From NCBI GenBank assembly GCA_018398765.1, contig JAHBMJ010001151.1, forward strand, positions 1 through 44,440: a stretch of 44,440 bases of DNA, in the 5' to 3' direction. The DNA is from Chromera velia. Its lineage: Eukaryota > Sar > Chromeraceae. Of this stretch, positions 25,747-36,936 are shown piece by piece. The stretch's first letter is position 1. Each line of letters opens with the position of its first letter. A program made the position numbers and the translations under genes. A model generated the notes under the pieces. The model worked only from the letters and a program-made list of their open reading frames with translations. It searched no databases and was not told the DNA's origin.

Positions 25747-27413
25747 TCAGAGCAGAAAATGCGAATCAATCAGACAGTCGTTTTGATCTGGCAATGTAAG
25801 ACTGTATGGCACCTAGCTCTTTTAAGGCTCAAATAGTTGAATGACATGCGTATGCAGCTGCACCATGTTTAACAGCAGAATTAACACTTTTTACCAATGC
25901 GTACATTGTGTACAAGTATAACTAGGACAGGTTTCTCATTGAAATTCTTAAACTGTTCAACAACTGTCTAACCTTTTCATTCTATATAAATGTATCTTTA
26001 ATTTTAATTCAAATAACTAGGGTCTTAATTTTTTCAGACCTTTTCATTTCAAGTTAGCTTTTCATGCGGGGGGTATTGACTTAAAGTTTGTTCCTAGCGT
26101 CTGGCCTATACGTCTTTCACCTCTTCCTTCTGTCCTAGTTACTGCTCTCGCTACTAGCTCTCTCTCTCATGCGACCTCATACTTGACGCTCCTCCATCTG
26201 AATGCCTTCTTCGGCATTTGCTAAGTACTTCCGACCCCTCAGTCATAACCAGTGCACGCTCTTAATTTCCAAAGTTACTTATATTATTTTACTTATATAG
26301 ATACATGTACGTTTAGCTAAACGTTTAGATGTGTAAATATAATTAAAAACTAAAATGTTTAAGTAGGCGTCAATCCCTGATCCTAGACCTGATACGATCT
26401 AGGACCTATTATTATATTTAATAGTAATGCACTTTCTTATTCAAAAATAAAAAAAAAAGTTTAAATCTGGGTTTTTATTCATTTTTCATTCGAAGATATG
26501 CGCAGACGCAACGTAGTAGTAGAATTGATTAACAGTCTAGTTAACAGTACAGTAAAGCAAGTAATGTCTTACGATGCCTTGCGGACCAAGTTCAAGTTGC
26601 GGTGCTACGGTGGATTGGTTTACTTTAATTGGATTGCTCCGGAATCGGTTTAGGTGACTCATCGAATCTGCTGCCAGCTGGAGTCAACTTTGGCCGGCTA
26701 ACAGATCTCAATTGCTTGAATCGAGCCAGCATGCAATGAAAAGAGCAGACTTCAAGCCAGAAGTTGTGGCCCAGAACGGTCGAGTGAATGCAACAAATCA
26801 AATTTCATCAAGACGCATAACGTCAAACTTTTTTTTCAGGTCCAGCCGACTGTAGTTGCACAAGGCCCTCCCTCTCATCATGTCCATGCATTTGTCAGTC
26901 TTCTTTCATCTCTAGCTTGTGTTTCTTCAATCTCAAAATTTGGAAGAAAGTTGACGTCCCAAAGTCTTTTCTTTCTATGGGCGAGGACAAAAAAAACAAA
27001 AGCGAGACTACGAAGCTGGTCAGACCAGCACTGCAAACAAACGCTCCCAGGTGATGTGCAATAAAAAGATGTGGAATGCCAGACGAAGGTTCTAGAACTG
27101 CGTTTCTCTCTGTGCCACTCTCTCTCGTATCCCCCCCCCTCTGCTTGACCGACAAGGACAACAAACAAAAGAGGACTGAACGCTCACTTCAAGGACGCAC
27201 GCACTCTCCCAGGCAGACCCCTCATGAAAGAAGTGGAAACTCCCTCCCAAACAGCTAGGGCCATCGTTCTGCCCGGACCCCTTTTTTAGATAAGAAAGGA
27301 AGCGCTGGGCCAACAAAGCTAGGACGGAACCAACTACTACAAGTCAGTTAGCTGGTCAGGTTTCCAAACAGAAAGACAAACAGACAGACCAACGGGAGGG
27401 TCAGTCACTGCGA
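25747..27413. other. convergent intergenic region with AT-rich island
   Basis: This lies between the 3' ends of the coiled-coil gene (plus) and the methyltransferase gene (minus). From about 25780 to 26880 the sequence becomes clearly AT-rich and loses the microsatellites seen in introns. It has no long open frame. It holds a perfect 16-bp palindrome, ACGTTTAGCTAAACGT, at 26309-26324. From 26880 to 27413 composition returns to that of the gene regions, and only short frames without any recognisable protein are present. Confidence 0.55.
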
Positions 27414-27601
27414 TTAGACAATTGTCGGGGCGTATCTCCAGGGGACCTCCTCGATGTACTTCAGGTATTTGTCTGCAACACATGCAACACGCAGGTGTTT
27501 GTCTGCAACAATTCAAGTCGAAACGAATAAGCAATGCGCATCGGAGGGTAAGAAGAGAAACCGCAGACGCGGTTCAGACTGACACCCTCGCGAAGGAATC
27601 T

Positions 27602-27644
<43 letters not shown>

Positions 27645-29333
27645 TGCTAGGTCCTTTTTTGATCTACAAGAAATTGAATGCATGCCGATGTGTTTCTGCC
27701 GACACCGTTTCGTGTTTTCCTTTCCATTTTCCAACGCCTAGTCATCTACTTTGCCCTCTCCTTTACCCCCCACCCCTCCACTCTAGATCTAGCTCGCCCC
27801 CTCACCTCACCTTGATATTTCTCCACCAAACGCTCTTCCTCGATGGTGTTCTTTCTGCAGATGGATGGCACACTCGCACGAACAAAAAGACTGAGCATAA
27901 AATAAAACTCGAGACTTGCTTTGCAGCGCTGCTCGCTCTTCCTGATTGGTGCTTGCTTGCTTGTTCTACGGAGAAGGGACCAAACGCGAAAAAGAGAAGC
28001 AACAGAAGGGGATCGATCGAGGCGAGGAGGAAAAGTTGGCACGAGAACAAACGTCTTTCTTTCTTTCAAGAAGAAGAAGAAGAAGACAAAACTAGTGACG
28101 CACGCAGGAAAAATGTGGATGCGTCCTTGCGTGCGTCACTTCTTTCAAGAAGAAGACAAAACTAAGAAAGAGTCTTGAACGAACGAGCGAATTAACTAAA
28201 TTACTGGCTGCCTGCCTGAAAAGCCGGTACCGACCGACCTATCGAGGAAGATGTACATGACAATCGTCAGAAGGACTCTCTCGATCGACCGCGTCTCCAC
28301 AGCGATGCCCAAAGAAAACACCATAAACCCAGCGTCAATCGGATGTCTGCATTCATTGCATGCACACACACAGCCAGATGGATGGAATGACGAAAGTTTC
28401 AATCAAGTCTTTTTTCTGCTTCGATTTTTTGTTCTTTTTATATCGACACCAAAACCTTTCCTTTCTTTTCCATCTTTCTCCCTCTCCCTGACCTGATGAC
28501 CGAGAAGATGCCGTCCTTCTTCAGATCCCCGTCCTCCACAGGCACCGTTGAGGGTGTGTACTGGTACCCCATGTCCAGGAGGCCCATCACGCAGATGAAA
28601 ACACCCGACCAGATCAAAAAAGAACCCGCCAACGCATCGATGATATCATCCAACACGGGAATGTACCCGTACAGGAGGAACACGAAAATCGCCGTCTGCA
28701 CTCTCTCTCACATGGAGAGAGAGAGAGGGAGAGAGAGAGGCAGAAGGAAAAGGAATCGGGTATACAAAATAAAGATGGAGAGAGGGAAAAGGACACGAAG
28801 ATTGCGAAATGCAGCAGCAGACAAAAAAAGGCGGCCTGGACGAAAGAGACGAACAGCGATGAAGTGAACGAAAAGAAAAGCACAAAAGAGAACAAAAAAT
28901 GCCACACAGAGAAGAAGCGAAAGAAGGATCCGCAGTCGCAGCAAGTAAGGACACATCAAAACATCCTTGCGTGCGTCAATCAGATGCCACACAGAGAAAG
29001 AACCAAAAGAAGGATCCCCCCACAGTCGTAGCAACACACCATGCATGCACCATCTCTTCACATAATACCTGAACAGCTCCTCAAGATGGGATTCTCGCAT
29101 TCATATGAATATTCCTTTTTGACGGTGAATTCTCACCTGTGCTGCAAACCACCATCCCCCATTTTCGCCCAGCACCTGCATGGAATGGATTCATGCAGTC
29201 AGAGACACTCACTCACAGTCAAGCAAGCAGACAGACAGAAAGAAACAAGACCAGATGATTGATTGATGAGTCAGGCGAGGCGGAGACGAGAGGGTCTTCA
29301 AAAAAAGACTTTCTCTCTCTCGCACACACACAT

Positions 29334-29414
<81 letters not shown>

Positions 29415-30591
29415 TATGTGTGTGTGTGTGTGTGTGTGCACTATCCACTTTCCTTCCCTCCGTCGCCACTTTCCCTCTCTCCTTCAAAGCATTCGCTTTA
29501 ATCGTCCTCTATCTTACACAAGCCTCCGCAGCAACCCCCATCAATCCCCTACCCCTTGACCTTCTGCCTACAGGCTTCGTCTCTCGGATGTTCAACGGTG
29601 TAACCTGACTGTGCACGTTGTCTACCTTCTAACTCAATACAGACACACGCGCACACTCCCCTCTTTGGAGTCTCACCGACCGACAAAGACGTTGATCCAT
29701 GCATCCGGCGTCGCTGCTGTCTGTCTCTCTGTCTGCCTATCTGTGTCTGTCTGTCTGTCTGTCTGTCTGTCGGTCTGTCTGTCTGTCTGTCTGTATGTAT
29801 GTATGGATGGATGGATGGAAGGAACGTAGAAAGACCCTCCGTCCCGATCTGTCTGACTGTCCTTGTGTTTGACCCTTGGAGGGGTGTCTCTCTCCCTCGT
29901 GCACCCACCCACCCGTGTTTGGTCGATGATCAACGACTGCTTGTTCAACCGAGAGATCTTCTTCCGATAGTATCTGCATGCACCCAGCGATCGATCGATC
30001 GATCGAACATTCCATGTCATGTCAGAACACACTGAGATAGACAGGCAGGGAGCGGAAAGATGGAAGGGCTTCTCCCCAGAGTTGCACGGCGTCTCGGTGT
30101 GGGTGATGGTGTGTGGCGGTGAGTGCCCCCGTGTTGGTATGCGTGTCCCCCCGCACGTACGGTCTCCCTCTCTAGAAAGGAACTTCATTGGGTGCGGAAA
30201 GGAGAACTAACGAGATGTGATGGGGAGAGCTGGGAGGTGGTTGTCAAGAGGACATGCAGACACCAACTGACGTGAGAATATCCGAAGTCTTCTGCGCCGT
30301 GGAAGACCAATCCACGTTGAGGGAGATAAGTCTTTTCCTTTCCTTGTCCCTTTGTGCCTGAATATCTGCCAGCTTCTTTCGCGCTGCTTTCTGCTTATCT
30401 GTCAGCCCTGGGTCAACAGGAGCCGTCTCCGTCTCCGTCTCTGTCAGTCGAGTTACAGACACAGGGGCAGTCCGCCTCAGAGGAGATAAAAGCTTTCCGT
30501 CTTCCTGAAGCCTGGAGGGAGTGAAGCCCTGCACATGGACGCCCAGTGCGGATGCAACAAGAAACGCAAGCACCCGCTTTGAACACTTCAT
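27414..30591 (-). CDS. plastid-targeted ICMT/PEMT-like membrane methyltransferase
   Basis: Exons: 30591-30272, 29973-29913, 29175-29137, 28695-28493, 28346-28239, 27854-27811 and 27472-27414, all in phase, giving 277 residues. The start is a hydrophobic signal (MKCSKRVLAFLVASALGVHVQ) followed by GFTPSR. That is a bipartite plastid-type leader, with the F just after the likely signal cleavage site. Residues 141-185 hold two membrane segments (TAIFVFLLYGYIPVL; LIWSGVFICVMGLL). The family signature follows: GIFSVIRHP at about 202-210, two more hydrophobic stretches to LDR, then EEERLVEKYQDKYLKY. This matches the isoprenylcysteine/phospholipid methyltransferase fold, which uses AdoMet in a membrane. 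The substrate cannot be told from sequence. The residues after RHP are ID rather than the usual MY. An extra exon at 29713-29677 is possible but breaks phase with the exon at 29175. Confidence 0.8.
28061..28164. mobile_element. 45-bp inverted-repeat insertion with flanking direct repeats
   Basis: The insert at about 28095-28139 begins GTGACGCACGCA and ends TGCGTGCGTCAC, its reverse complement. On both sides lies TTCTTTCAAGAAGAAG...ACAAAACT (28061-28093, with extra AAG units, and 28140-28163). It sits in the intron between exons 28346-28239 and 27854-27811 of the methyltransferase gene. It shares its ends with the element at 20984. Confidence 0.6.
28899..29035. mobile_element. third, decayed copy of the TGACGCACGCA element
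   Basis: About 38 bp at 28946-28983 ends with CCTTGCGTGCGTCAA, the same right end as the elements at 20984 and 28095. Its left end is degraded. It is flanked by imperfect ~47-50 bp direct repeats that start ATGCCACACAGAGA and contain AAGAAGGATCC and CAGTCG (28899-28945 and 28984-29035). It lies in the intron between exons 29175-29137 and 28695-28493. Confidence 0.5.
29315..29438. repeat. compound (CT)n(GT)n microsatellite
   Basis: Alternating blocks of CT and GT dinucleotides lie in an intron of the methyltransferase gene. Similar compound tracts lie at 21292-21348, 21683-21737, 24308-24359 and 36884-36932, and in complementary form at 6417-6485. All are intronic. The apparent open frames over them (runs of Cys-Val or Ser-Leu) are not genes. 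Confidence 0.9.
29719..29822. repeat. (GTCT)n tetranucleotide repeat
   Basis: A long run of GTCT units with a few changes, then GTAT and GGAT units. Related GTCT/GACA tracts lie at 16568-16594, 17047-17144, 19622-19715, 23082-23121, 8072-8136 and 40878-40935. All are intronic, and several start within a few bases of a donor that itself reads GTCTGT or GTCGGT. Confidence 0.9.
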
Positions 30592-31151
30592 TCTCTAGAG
30601 AGAACAGCTGTATATGCAAGATCAGCCAGAGTCACTTGACGGTCACAAGAAGGTCCCACCGTCAACTGTACTACTTCTCCTTTCGCACAATGAGCGTCTT
30701 GCAGTTAACGAGGCCGTCTATAGATTTTCCACTTGACAGTCTGATCAAAAGCACTTCAATATATATGCACTTCTGCAATGCCGGAAAAGAATCGGAGAAG
30801 ATCTGGGTGGGGATCGATGATGGGGCATCTGACGCAAGCAAGCTTGCGAACGGCCCCGGAAAGCAAGAAAAATGAGAACTGCACGATTGACGCACGCCGC
30901 GGCGATGGATGCATGGTCACGCCGACCCCCCCCCCCCCCCNCCCCGCGGGAGAAAAGCCCGGCCGGGGGTGAACGGATCTAAAACCCATCTAACGCACGC
31001 ATGGCGCAAATTCAGCCTTTCGGGGCCGGGTTTTTGGCGAAAGACTAGCGTACGTGCATATGGGCTGGGGTATTTTTATGTATTTTTGTTTTGTAAGTGC
31101 CCCCCGTTTCACTTTCCGGGGCCATGCATGCATACTCTCCGCGGGGCCTTA

Positions 31152-31418
31152 ATTTGGAATGAACGCGGATATAATGCGGATATACGCGAGCTATACCGCG
31201 AGGCCATACCGAGATGCACTATGCTGCCTCCGCTACACTCTTATGGTATGCCGAGGCCCAGTAAGGCTAAAACCGAACTTATCGAAGAGATTCACAAGCT
31301 ATCACAGCAAGATAATCCTGTAAAAAAAAAGATAATGCTGCATGACACACTGGGCTACATAGATCCGCTCAATCCTCATACACAGGGACGCAATATCGAT
31401 AACAAACTTTGTATTTAA
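31152..31418 (+). CDS. unrecognised small open frame, possibly a fragment
   Basis: A frame open from about 30909 to a stop at 31418 crosses the poly-C run and the N, so its start is unreliable. The part after 31152 has normal amino-acid composition (for example PRPSKAKTELIEEIHKLSQQ) and contrasts with the AT-rich sequence that follows. The basic-then-helical stretch is faintly like a SAP-type DNA-binding helix pair, but I would not name it. It could be the end of a gene or the relic of a mobile element. Confidence 0.25.
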   Translation: MWNERGYNADIRELYREAIPRCTMLPPLHSYGMPRPSKAKTELIEEIHKLSQQDNPVKKKIMLHDTLGYIDPLNPHTQGRNIDNKLCI

Positions 31419-31889
31419 ATTAAATCATCAGAGATAATACAAAATAAATAGTACTCTGAAATTTAAGTTTGAAGTTATTATACAGAGATTTTTCTTAGGA
31501 CTTTTTTTAAGTTGATAATGAACATTAATTTGAAACAAGTTCGCCAGCCTAACTGAGCCTATTTTTAAAATTTATAATTGATTGGACTAGATTGGCCAGA
31601 CTAGATCAGACCCAGTGTGACAGACCGTTCTAAACATATAGTTTGTTGATCAATATTCAGGAACTTTGACGGTCAGGTTTGATCCAACCTAATCTAACTT
31701 GACACGGTTTCATTTTCTCAATTGGATACGGTTCGATCCGGTATAATCGGGTTGACTAGCATGTCATTCAGTCATTAAGCCAAGGGTGGTTAAAGGCTGT
31801 AATCGGCGGTGATTTTCTTACTGGCCAAGCTATGTGCCACGTCATCTGCTACCATACGCCGCCCCGCATCATAATGTGCCCCCATGAAC

Positions 31890-33330
31890 GGCTGGAAAAG
31901 AAGAAAAAAGACCTGAAGGCAGGAAACTAGAAGACGGAGGCAGATAACGGCAGAAAAAAGACTAATTAAAAAGACCGCACCACCGAAGAGGAAGTATAGG
32001 CATACAACTGAGGGCTGAAAGCGAAAGGAGACAAGCGAATGGCTGAGACTGTCAGCTGAAGGCTGAAAGAGAAGAAAGAGGGTGGGAGACAGAAATTTTA
32101 AAGTAGACGTAGATAACTGCAGATCCCAAGAGCGGACAGGGTGCAGAACAGAGGTAGAAACTGAAAAATGATAATATGATTAAAAGACTGAAATCAGAGG
32201 GAGGAAAGGAAGGGGCTGGTAGCAGAATGTAGCAGAGGGCTGGTCCCCAGGAAGAAAAGAAATGCTGTATGGAAGAGGCAGAATGCATCCTGAACGCGAT
32301 AGGCACAAACGGAGAGGCAGGTAGTGGAAACACAAAGCTTTCAGTACAAAGGTAAAGATGGAGGCAGAGATAGGCAGAGGAATGCGAGTGAAGGGCTGAA
32401 AGTAAAGGGATTTAAACTAAGAACGGGTGGCTGGTGGCTGGAAGAGAAAGAACGCAACGTGAACACGATTTGGGCGTAAAGCAAGGGAAAGATAGCGGAA
32501 AACGAGAAAGAGCGTAGCACATAAATAGAGGTGCAGGAACATAAATTAGGGCTAAAACGAAAGAGAGGTAAGCGAATGGCTTACAGCAGAAGGTTGGAAA
32601 AGATTCTGAAGGAAAAAGACCTGGGGGTAGGAGATAGGCAGACGGGAGGCAGACGGCGGAAGAACAAAGACCACACCGCCGAAGTGGAGGTACAGGCATA
32701 CAAGTGAGGGCTGAAAGCGAAAGGAGATAAGCGAATGGCTGAGACTGTCAGCTGAACGCCGAAAGAAAAGAAAGAGGGCGGGAGGCAGAAAAATAGACGC
32801 AGACAACTGCAGATCCCAAGAGCAGACAGGGCGCAGAACAGAGATAGAAACTAAGAAATGATATTATGATCAAAGGACTAAAATCAGAGGCAGGAAAGGA
32901 AAAGGCTGGTCCCCAGAAAGAAAAAAAGGTAAAGATAGAGGCAGAGAAATGTGAGTGAGGGGCTAAAAGCAAAGGGATTTAAATCAAGAATGCAGGCGGC
33001 TGGCGGCTGGAAGAGAAAGAACGCAACGTGAACACGATTTGGGCATAAAGCAAGGGAAAAGTAGCGGAACGAGAAAGAGCGCAGCACATAGATAGAGGTG
33101 CAACGACATAAATTAGGGCTGAAACGAAAGAGAAGTAAGCGAATGGCTTGCAGTAGAAGGCTGGAAGAGATTTTGAAGGAATAAGACCTGAGGGCGGGAG
33201 ACAGGCAGACGGGAGGCAGACGGTGGAAGAACAAAGACCGCACCATCGAAGTGGAGGTACAGGCATACAAGTGAGAGCTGAAAGCGAAGGGGATGAGCGA
33301 ATGGCTAATACTCTCAGCTGAAGGCCAAAA
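31890..33330. repeat. degenerate long tandem repeat, 567-696 bp units
   Basis: A block that starts AAGACC and runs on to AAGCGAATGG or GAGCGAATGG occurs at 31971, 32667 and 33234, giving two full units of 696 and 567 bp and part of a third. A second marker, GAAAGAACGCAACGTGAACA, recurs at about 32445 and 33015 in equivalent positions. The unit is purine-rich (GAAAG, GGCAG) and has no coding potential. Copies differ by scattered substitutions and by an indel of about 130 bp. Confidence 0.75.
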
Positions 33331-35634
33331 ATGAAAAATGAGAAGAATGAGACTACAGCCTGTTTTGGCGTTTTTTAAATATCGGTGTCATTGAACTCAT
33401 ACCAATTCAGCTGTTAGCTTACATACTATATAGTGCCGGGCCAGATATATGGTATTTAGACGTTGGGCCTGGAGCTCTGCAATGCCGGCCGTCTGCTGAA
33501 TCAGTTCTGATGTCTGCCTGTGTATGATTGTCAAGGTCAGACATTGGTCTTCTATGGATGTAGATGAGTGCCTTGCCAAAAGAATGCGGTCAAAGAAATA
33601 TTCGTGCGCGTACCACGTACACGCCAGATATTCGCAAAAGTTAATTTATGTAAAAAAAAAGTGGAAGTACGTCTTCTGGGGCCTCTTTTATTGTTTTTTA
33701 TATGGTGGTCGCCTCGGAGGGCAGAACAGACGACCTTAAACCGTATGCGTACGTATTTAATTGAGAGTGTGTCTTTTTTTTTTCAGACAAAACAACGTAA
33801 CATTTTTTCTGCCGGAATGCGTAGGGGGTCTGAACTAGACAGATACCGAGGCCCTGGGCCCCGGCAATTAATACTGCGAGACAACTGCAACACTGCTCTG
33901 TGGGCTAGTCTTCGGGGCCATCTAACTTTTTTAATCAATTTTTGATATGAAGAAACCCTGAATCATCATTTTTGCCTTAGATGCATCGAACGGTCTATCT
34001 GTATATATGTATGTCTACATGTGTTCAGTTTGAAAGTAACGATGCTTCGTGTGGGTATGTATTCTCTCTCGCACCAATCAATCACCATGGTAAATGAAAG
34101 TGTGACAAGAGTACTTCAGAACACATAGGGTCCATACCATAAGAAGTCAACAGTCAAACAGTCAAACAAACACATTTAGATGAGCCAGAGCAGCATGTCC
34201 ATCTCCTCTGTCAACTGTATGCTCATACTACACAGCCAGGTAGAAAACTATTTTTTTCAGTCATAACTGCAAAGATCTGTGGCTCGGGCTGCTACAGTCC
34301 AGTGAAGAACAGGATAGGTAGGTAATGAAAACAGCTGTGCATGCATATACTAGTACTGCTCTCTGAGTGATTTTGGACTTTATACATGCATGTGTATCCC
34401 TGTAGGTAGACAGTCCCCCATACGACTGTGAAAAGCCGGGCGGAGCCTCTCTTTGTGTGTTTGGTGGGTTTTTTCCCTGTATATTCATGCGTGAGTCAAT
34501 ACCTGTCGGAGTGTGTCTGGGTACACACTCCAATTTTAGGTCCATAGACCCTGACACTGTACACATTTCGCTTTTCCACTCTTCTATCTTTTCTCCCATC
34601 ACCTCTTCTGTCCTCTTTATCTGTTCTGTGTTTCTTCTTTCTTTCTGTCACTGCTTTCTTCATTCTCTTCCTGTAAGCTGTTTTACTAGAGTCTTGGTAC
34701 TATCGGATACAGGTGGTTAAAGTCTGATAGACATCAGTTAGACTTCCAATTTATTTTCAGAAAAAAAAAAAATCAATACAATAAGAATCAAGTTCGGTAA
34801 GCTTCAGCCTCTGAGAATGGCAGGGCACGCAGGGCGGGCCTGGAGGCGTAAAATCCCTGGACCGCAGTGGAAGGGCACGCACAAATCGTGAAAGATACGA
34901 AAAGACGAAGAACGCACGCAGCGTTGGAGACGGTTTAAGACTTGCAAACGGCTGGATTCAATGATCAGAAAAATCAGATCGAGCAGGAATTGTCTCTAGT
35001 TTGCAGTTAATTCAGAAGTAGGAAAATTTATGAACAGTCTTCTTACCTAAAAAACCAACCTTCTCAGGCTAGCTGTGATCTGTAAAGTTTTAAAGTAAAA
35101 TAAAGTTTAAAGTCTGGTTTAAGTCTGTGGACTCTAAAATATAATTTTTGAAATGCACTTTAAATTTTTTTTAACATACATTAAAAAATGTTTCAAAAGG
35201 CTAAACAATCTTAAACAACACATCAATGTGCTCAAGCTTTTTATTCTTAAAGTTTTAAAACCAAAGAAGTTTTAAAGTCTAAAGTCTATGGTCATACTTT
35301 ATTATAAAAATAACTTTACAGATCATACCTAGTTCTCAGGTCCTTCTGATAAGACTTATTGCCATCTGTTTGGAGTCCGGACGGCCACCTAGCTCATATA
35401 AATTCTCAATGGTAACAGTCTCTGACAGATGGCCACCTAGCTCATATAAATTCTCAGCCTCTTCCTACCTCTTCCTAAACAAAAACGAAAAGAAGACTTT
35501 TTAGCCTCAGTTTTAGCCATTATGATCTTTTCATGTTAATCGTCACGAATTTTACAGGTCATGATGTACTCACCCGTATTATTCAGTCAGTAGTAGGCTC
35601 AGTACTCAACGACGCCTTACCTAGCTCCCCTCAT

Positions 35635-36882
35635 TCACTCCATTTCTTCAATCGCTTTCCCAAGGTGCTTCAAAATCTGTCCCCGGATGTTCCCTTGCGG
35701 GGGGCGAGGTGCTCTCTGCTGGGGCGATGCCCTCTTCTCCCCTGAACCCGCCTGCTCTCCCTGTTTCACCCGTCTGTCCGGACTTCCCCCACTCCCACTC
35801 CCAAAGCCAAAACCACGTTCGACCCCTCCCCCCTCTGTGCCTTTCGTCTGAGCACTGGATGGCACCCATGAAGAGTCTCTTTCTTCGGACTGCTTAGCTA
35901 TCATCGTCTTCCATCCTCCCCCGTTCCCCCGACCTTTATCCCGACCTCTACCCCTCCCCTGCCTCCCACCCCGTTCCCTCTCCCTTTCTCTTTCCCCTGA
36001 CGGCATTTCCCCCCCCGTCTCCCAACGATCGCCCTCACCCCTCCTCTCCCAGAAGTCTCCCCCGCGGCCCCTTTCCCCCTTTCCCCCCCGCCCGCCCCTA
36101 CCTTCCCCTCTCCCGCCCCGTCCGCGACCACCCCCTCTTCCTGCCGCACCTCCCTGCACAAAGAAGAAGAAGAAGAAGAAGAAGAAGCAAAGAAAGGTAT
36201 AGATAGCCCCCGGACCATGCAGACTGTGAATGACGCACAACATGAAAGGACGACCGCAAGCGACGGGGGGACATGCGGACCTGAAGGAAGATGACAAAGC
36301 GCCGAAGAGGGAGGAAGAGCACACAAAATGCATTCAATTTGTGGGAGAGCCGTCGAGCTTTTTCTTCTCGAAAAAATCGAGCCGTGTCAAACAGCGAGAG
36401 GCATTCACTTGGGAGGAAGGAGCCTTGTTCTTTTCTTCCTACTCTTCCTGTGAAGTTTTGGTTTTTGAAGTAAATGCGCCGACCTGCGATGGGAAGTTCC
36501 TCCCTGCTGATCCTTTTTGATTTTCCCAAGTTTCGTTCTTTTCCCCCTTCCCTTTCCCTCCTTTTCCTTTTCCTTTCTGGAGTCCTTCCTCTCCTCTGCG
36601 TGCTCTCTCCTCCTCTTCCAGTCTTTGTCTCTCCCGGAGGCTTTTTCTCTTCACTGAGTTCAGCTTCCTGTACAGCTCTGGGTACCTCTGCTTGAAGTGA
36701 TAGAAGAAAACGCCCCCACGGGAACGACGAAGGGACGGATTGTCGTCACGAGGAAGACCTGCAGGCACGAAGGAAGAAAGAAAGAAAAAAGAAGCGAACA
36801 GGATGGCCATGTAGGCACAAAAATAGACAACAGAACTCAACAGAGTGGCACACACAGAGACACACACAGACACACACAGACA

Positions 36883-36936
<54 letters not shown>

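Larger units (their letters stand above)
30592..35634. other. gene-poor AT-rich region with one N
   Basis: Upstream of the methyltransferase gene on the minus strand and downstream of the PHAX-like gene. It contains a poly-C run broken by an N at 30941, a plus-strand open frame (see 31152-31418), a tandem repeat (31890-33330), a 26-bp direct repeat at 35383-35408 and 35431-35456, and AT-rich sequence at about 31430-31760 and 34730-35600. The minus-strand frames across the tandem repeat are rich in Phe, Ser and Leu because they read a purine-biased strand in reverse; I do not take them as genes. Confidence 0.55.

Noticed and set aside
29677-29713. Possible exon reading ATPDAWINVFVG in the methyltransferase gene
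   Set aside because: It has good splice signals but leaves phase 2, whereas the next exon must be read in phase 0. Skipping it gives a clean join; it could still be an alternative exon.
32052-33270. Several minus-strand frames rich in Ser, Phe and Leu
   Set aside because: They are paralogous only because the DNA is a tandem repeat with purine bias. No domain or splice pattern supports them.
6417-36932. A rule that intronic dinucleotide repeats always read (CT)n(GT)n in the sense strand
   Set aside because: True in the coiled-coil gene and at 6417, but reversed in the introns at 36884 and 29315, so there is no consistent strand bias.
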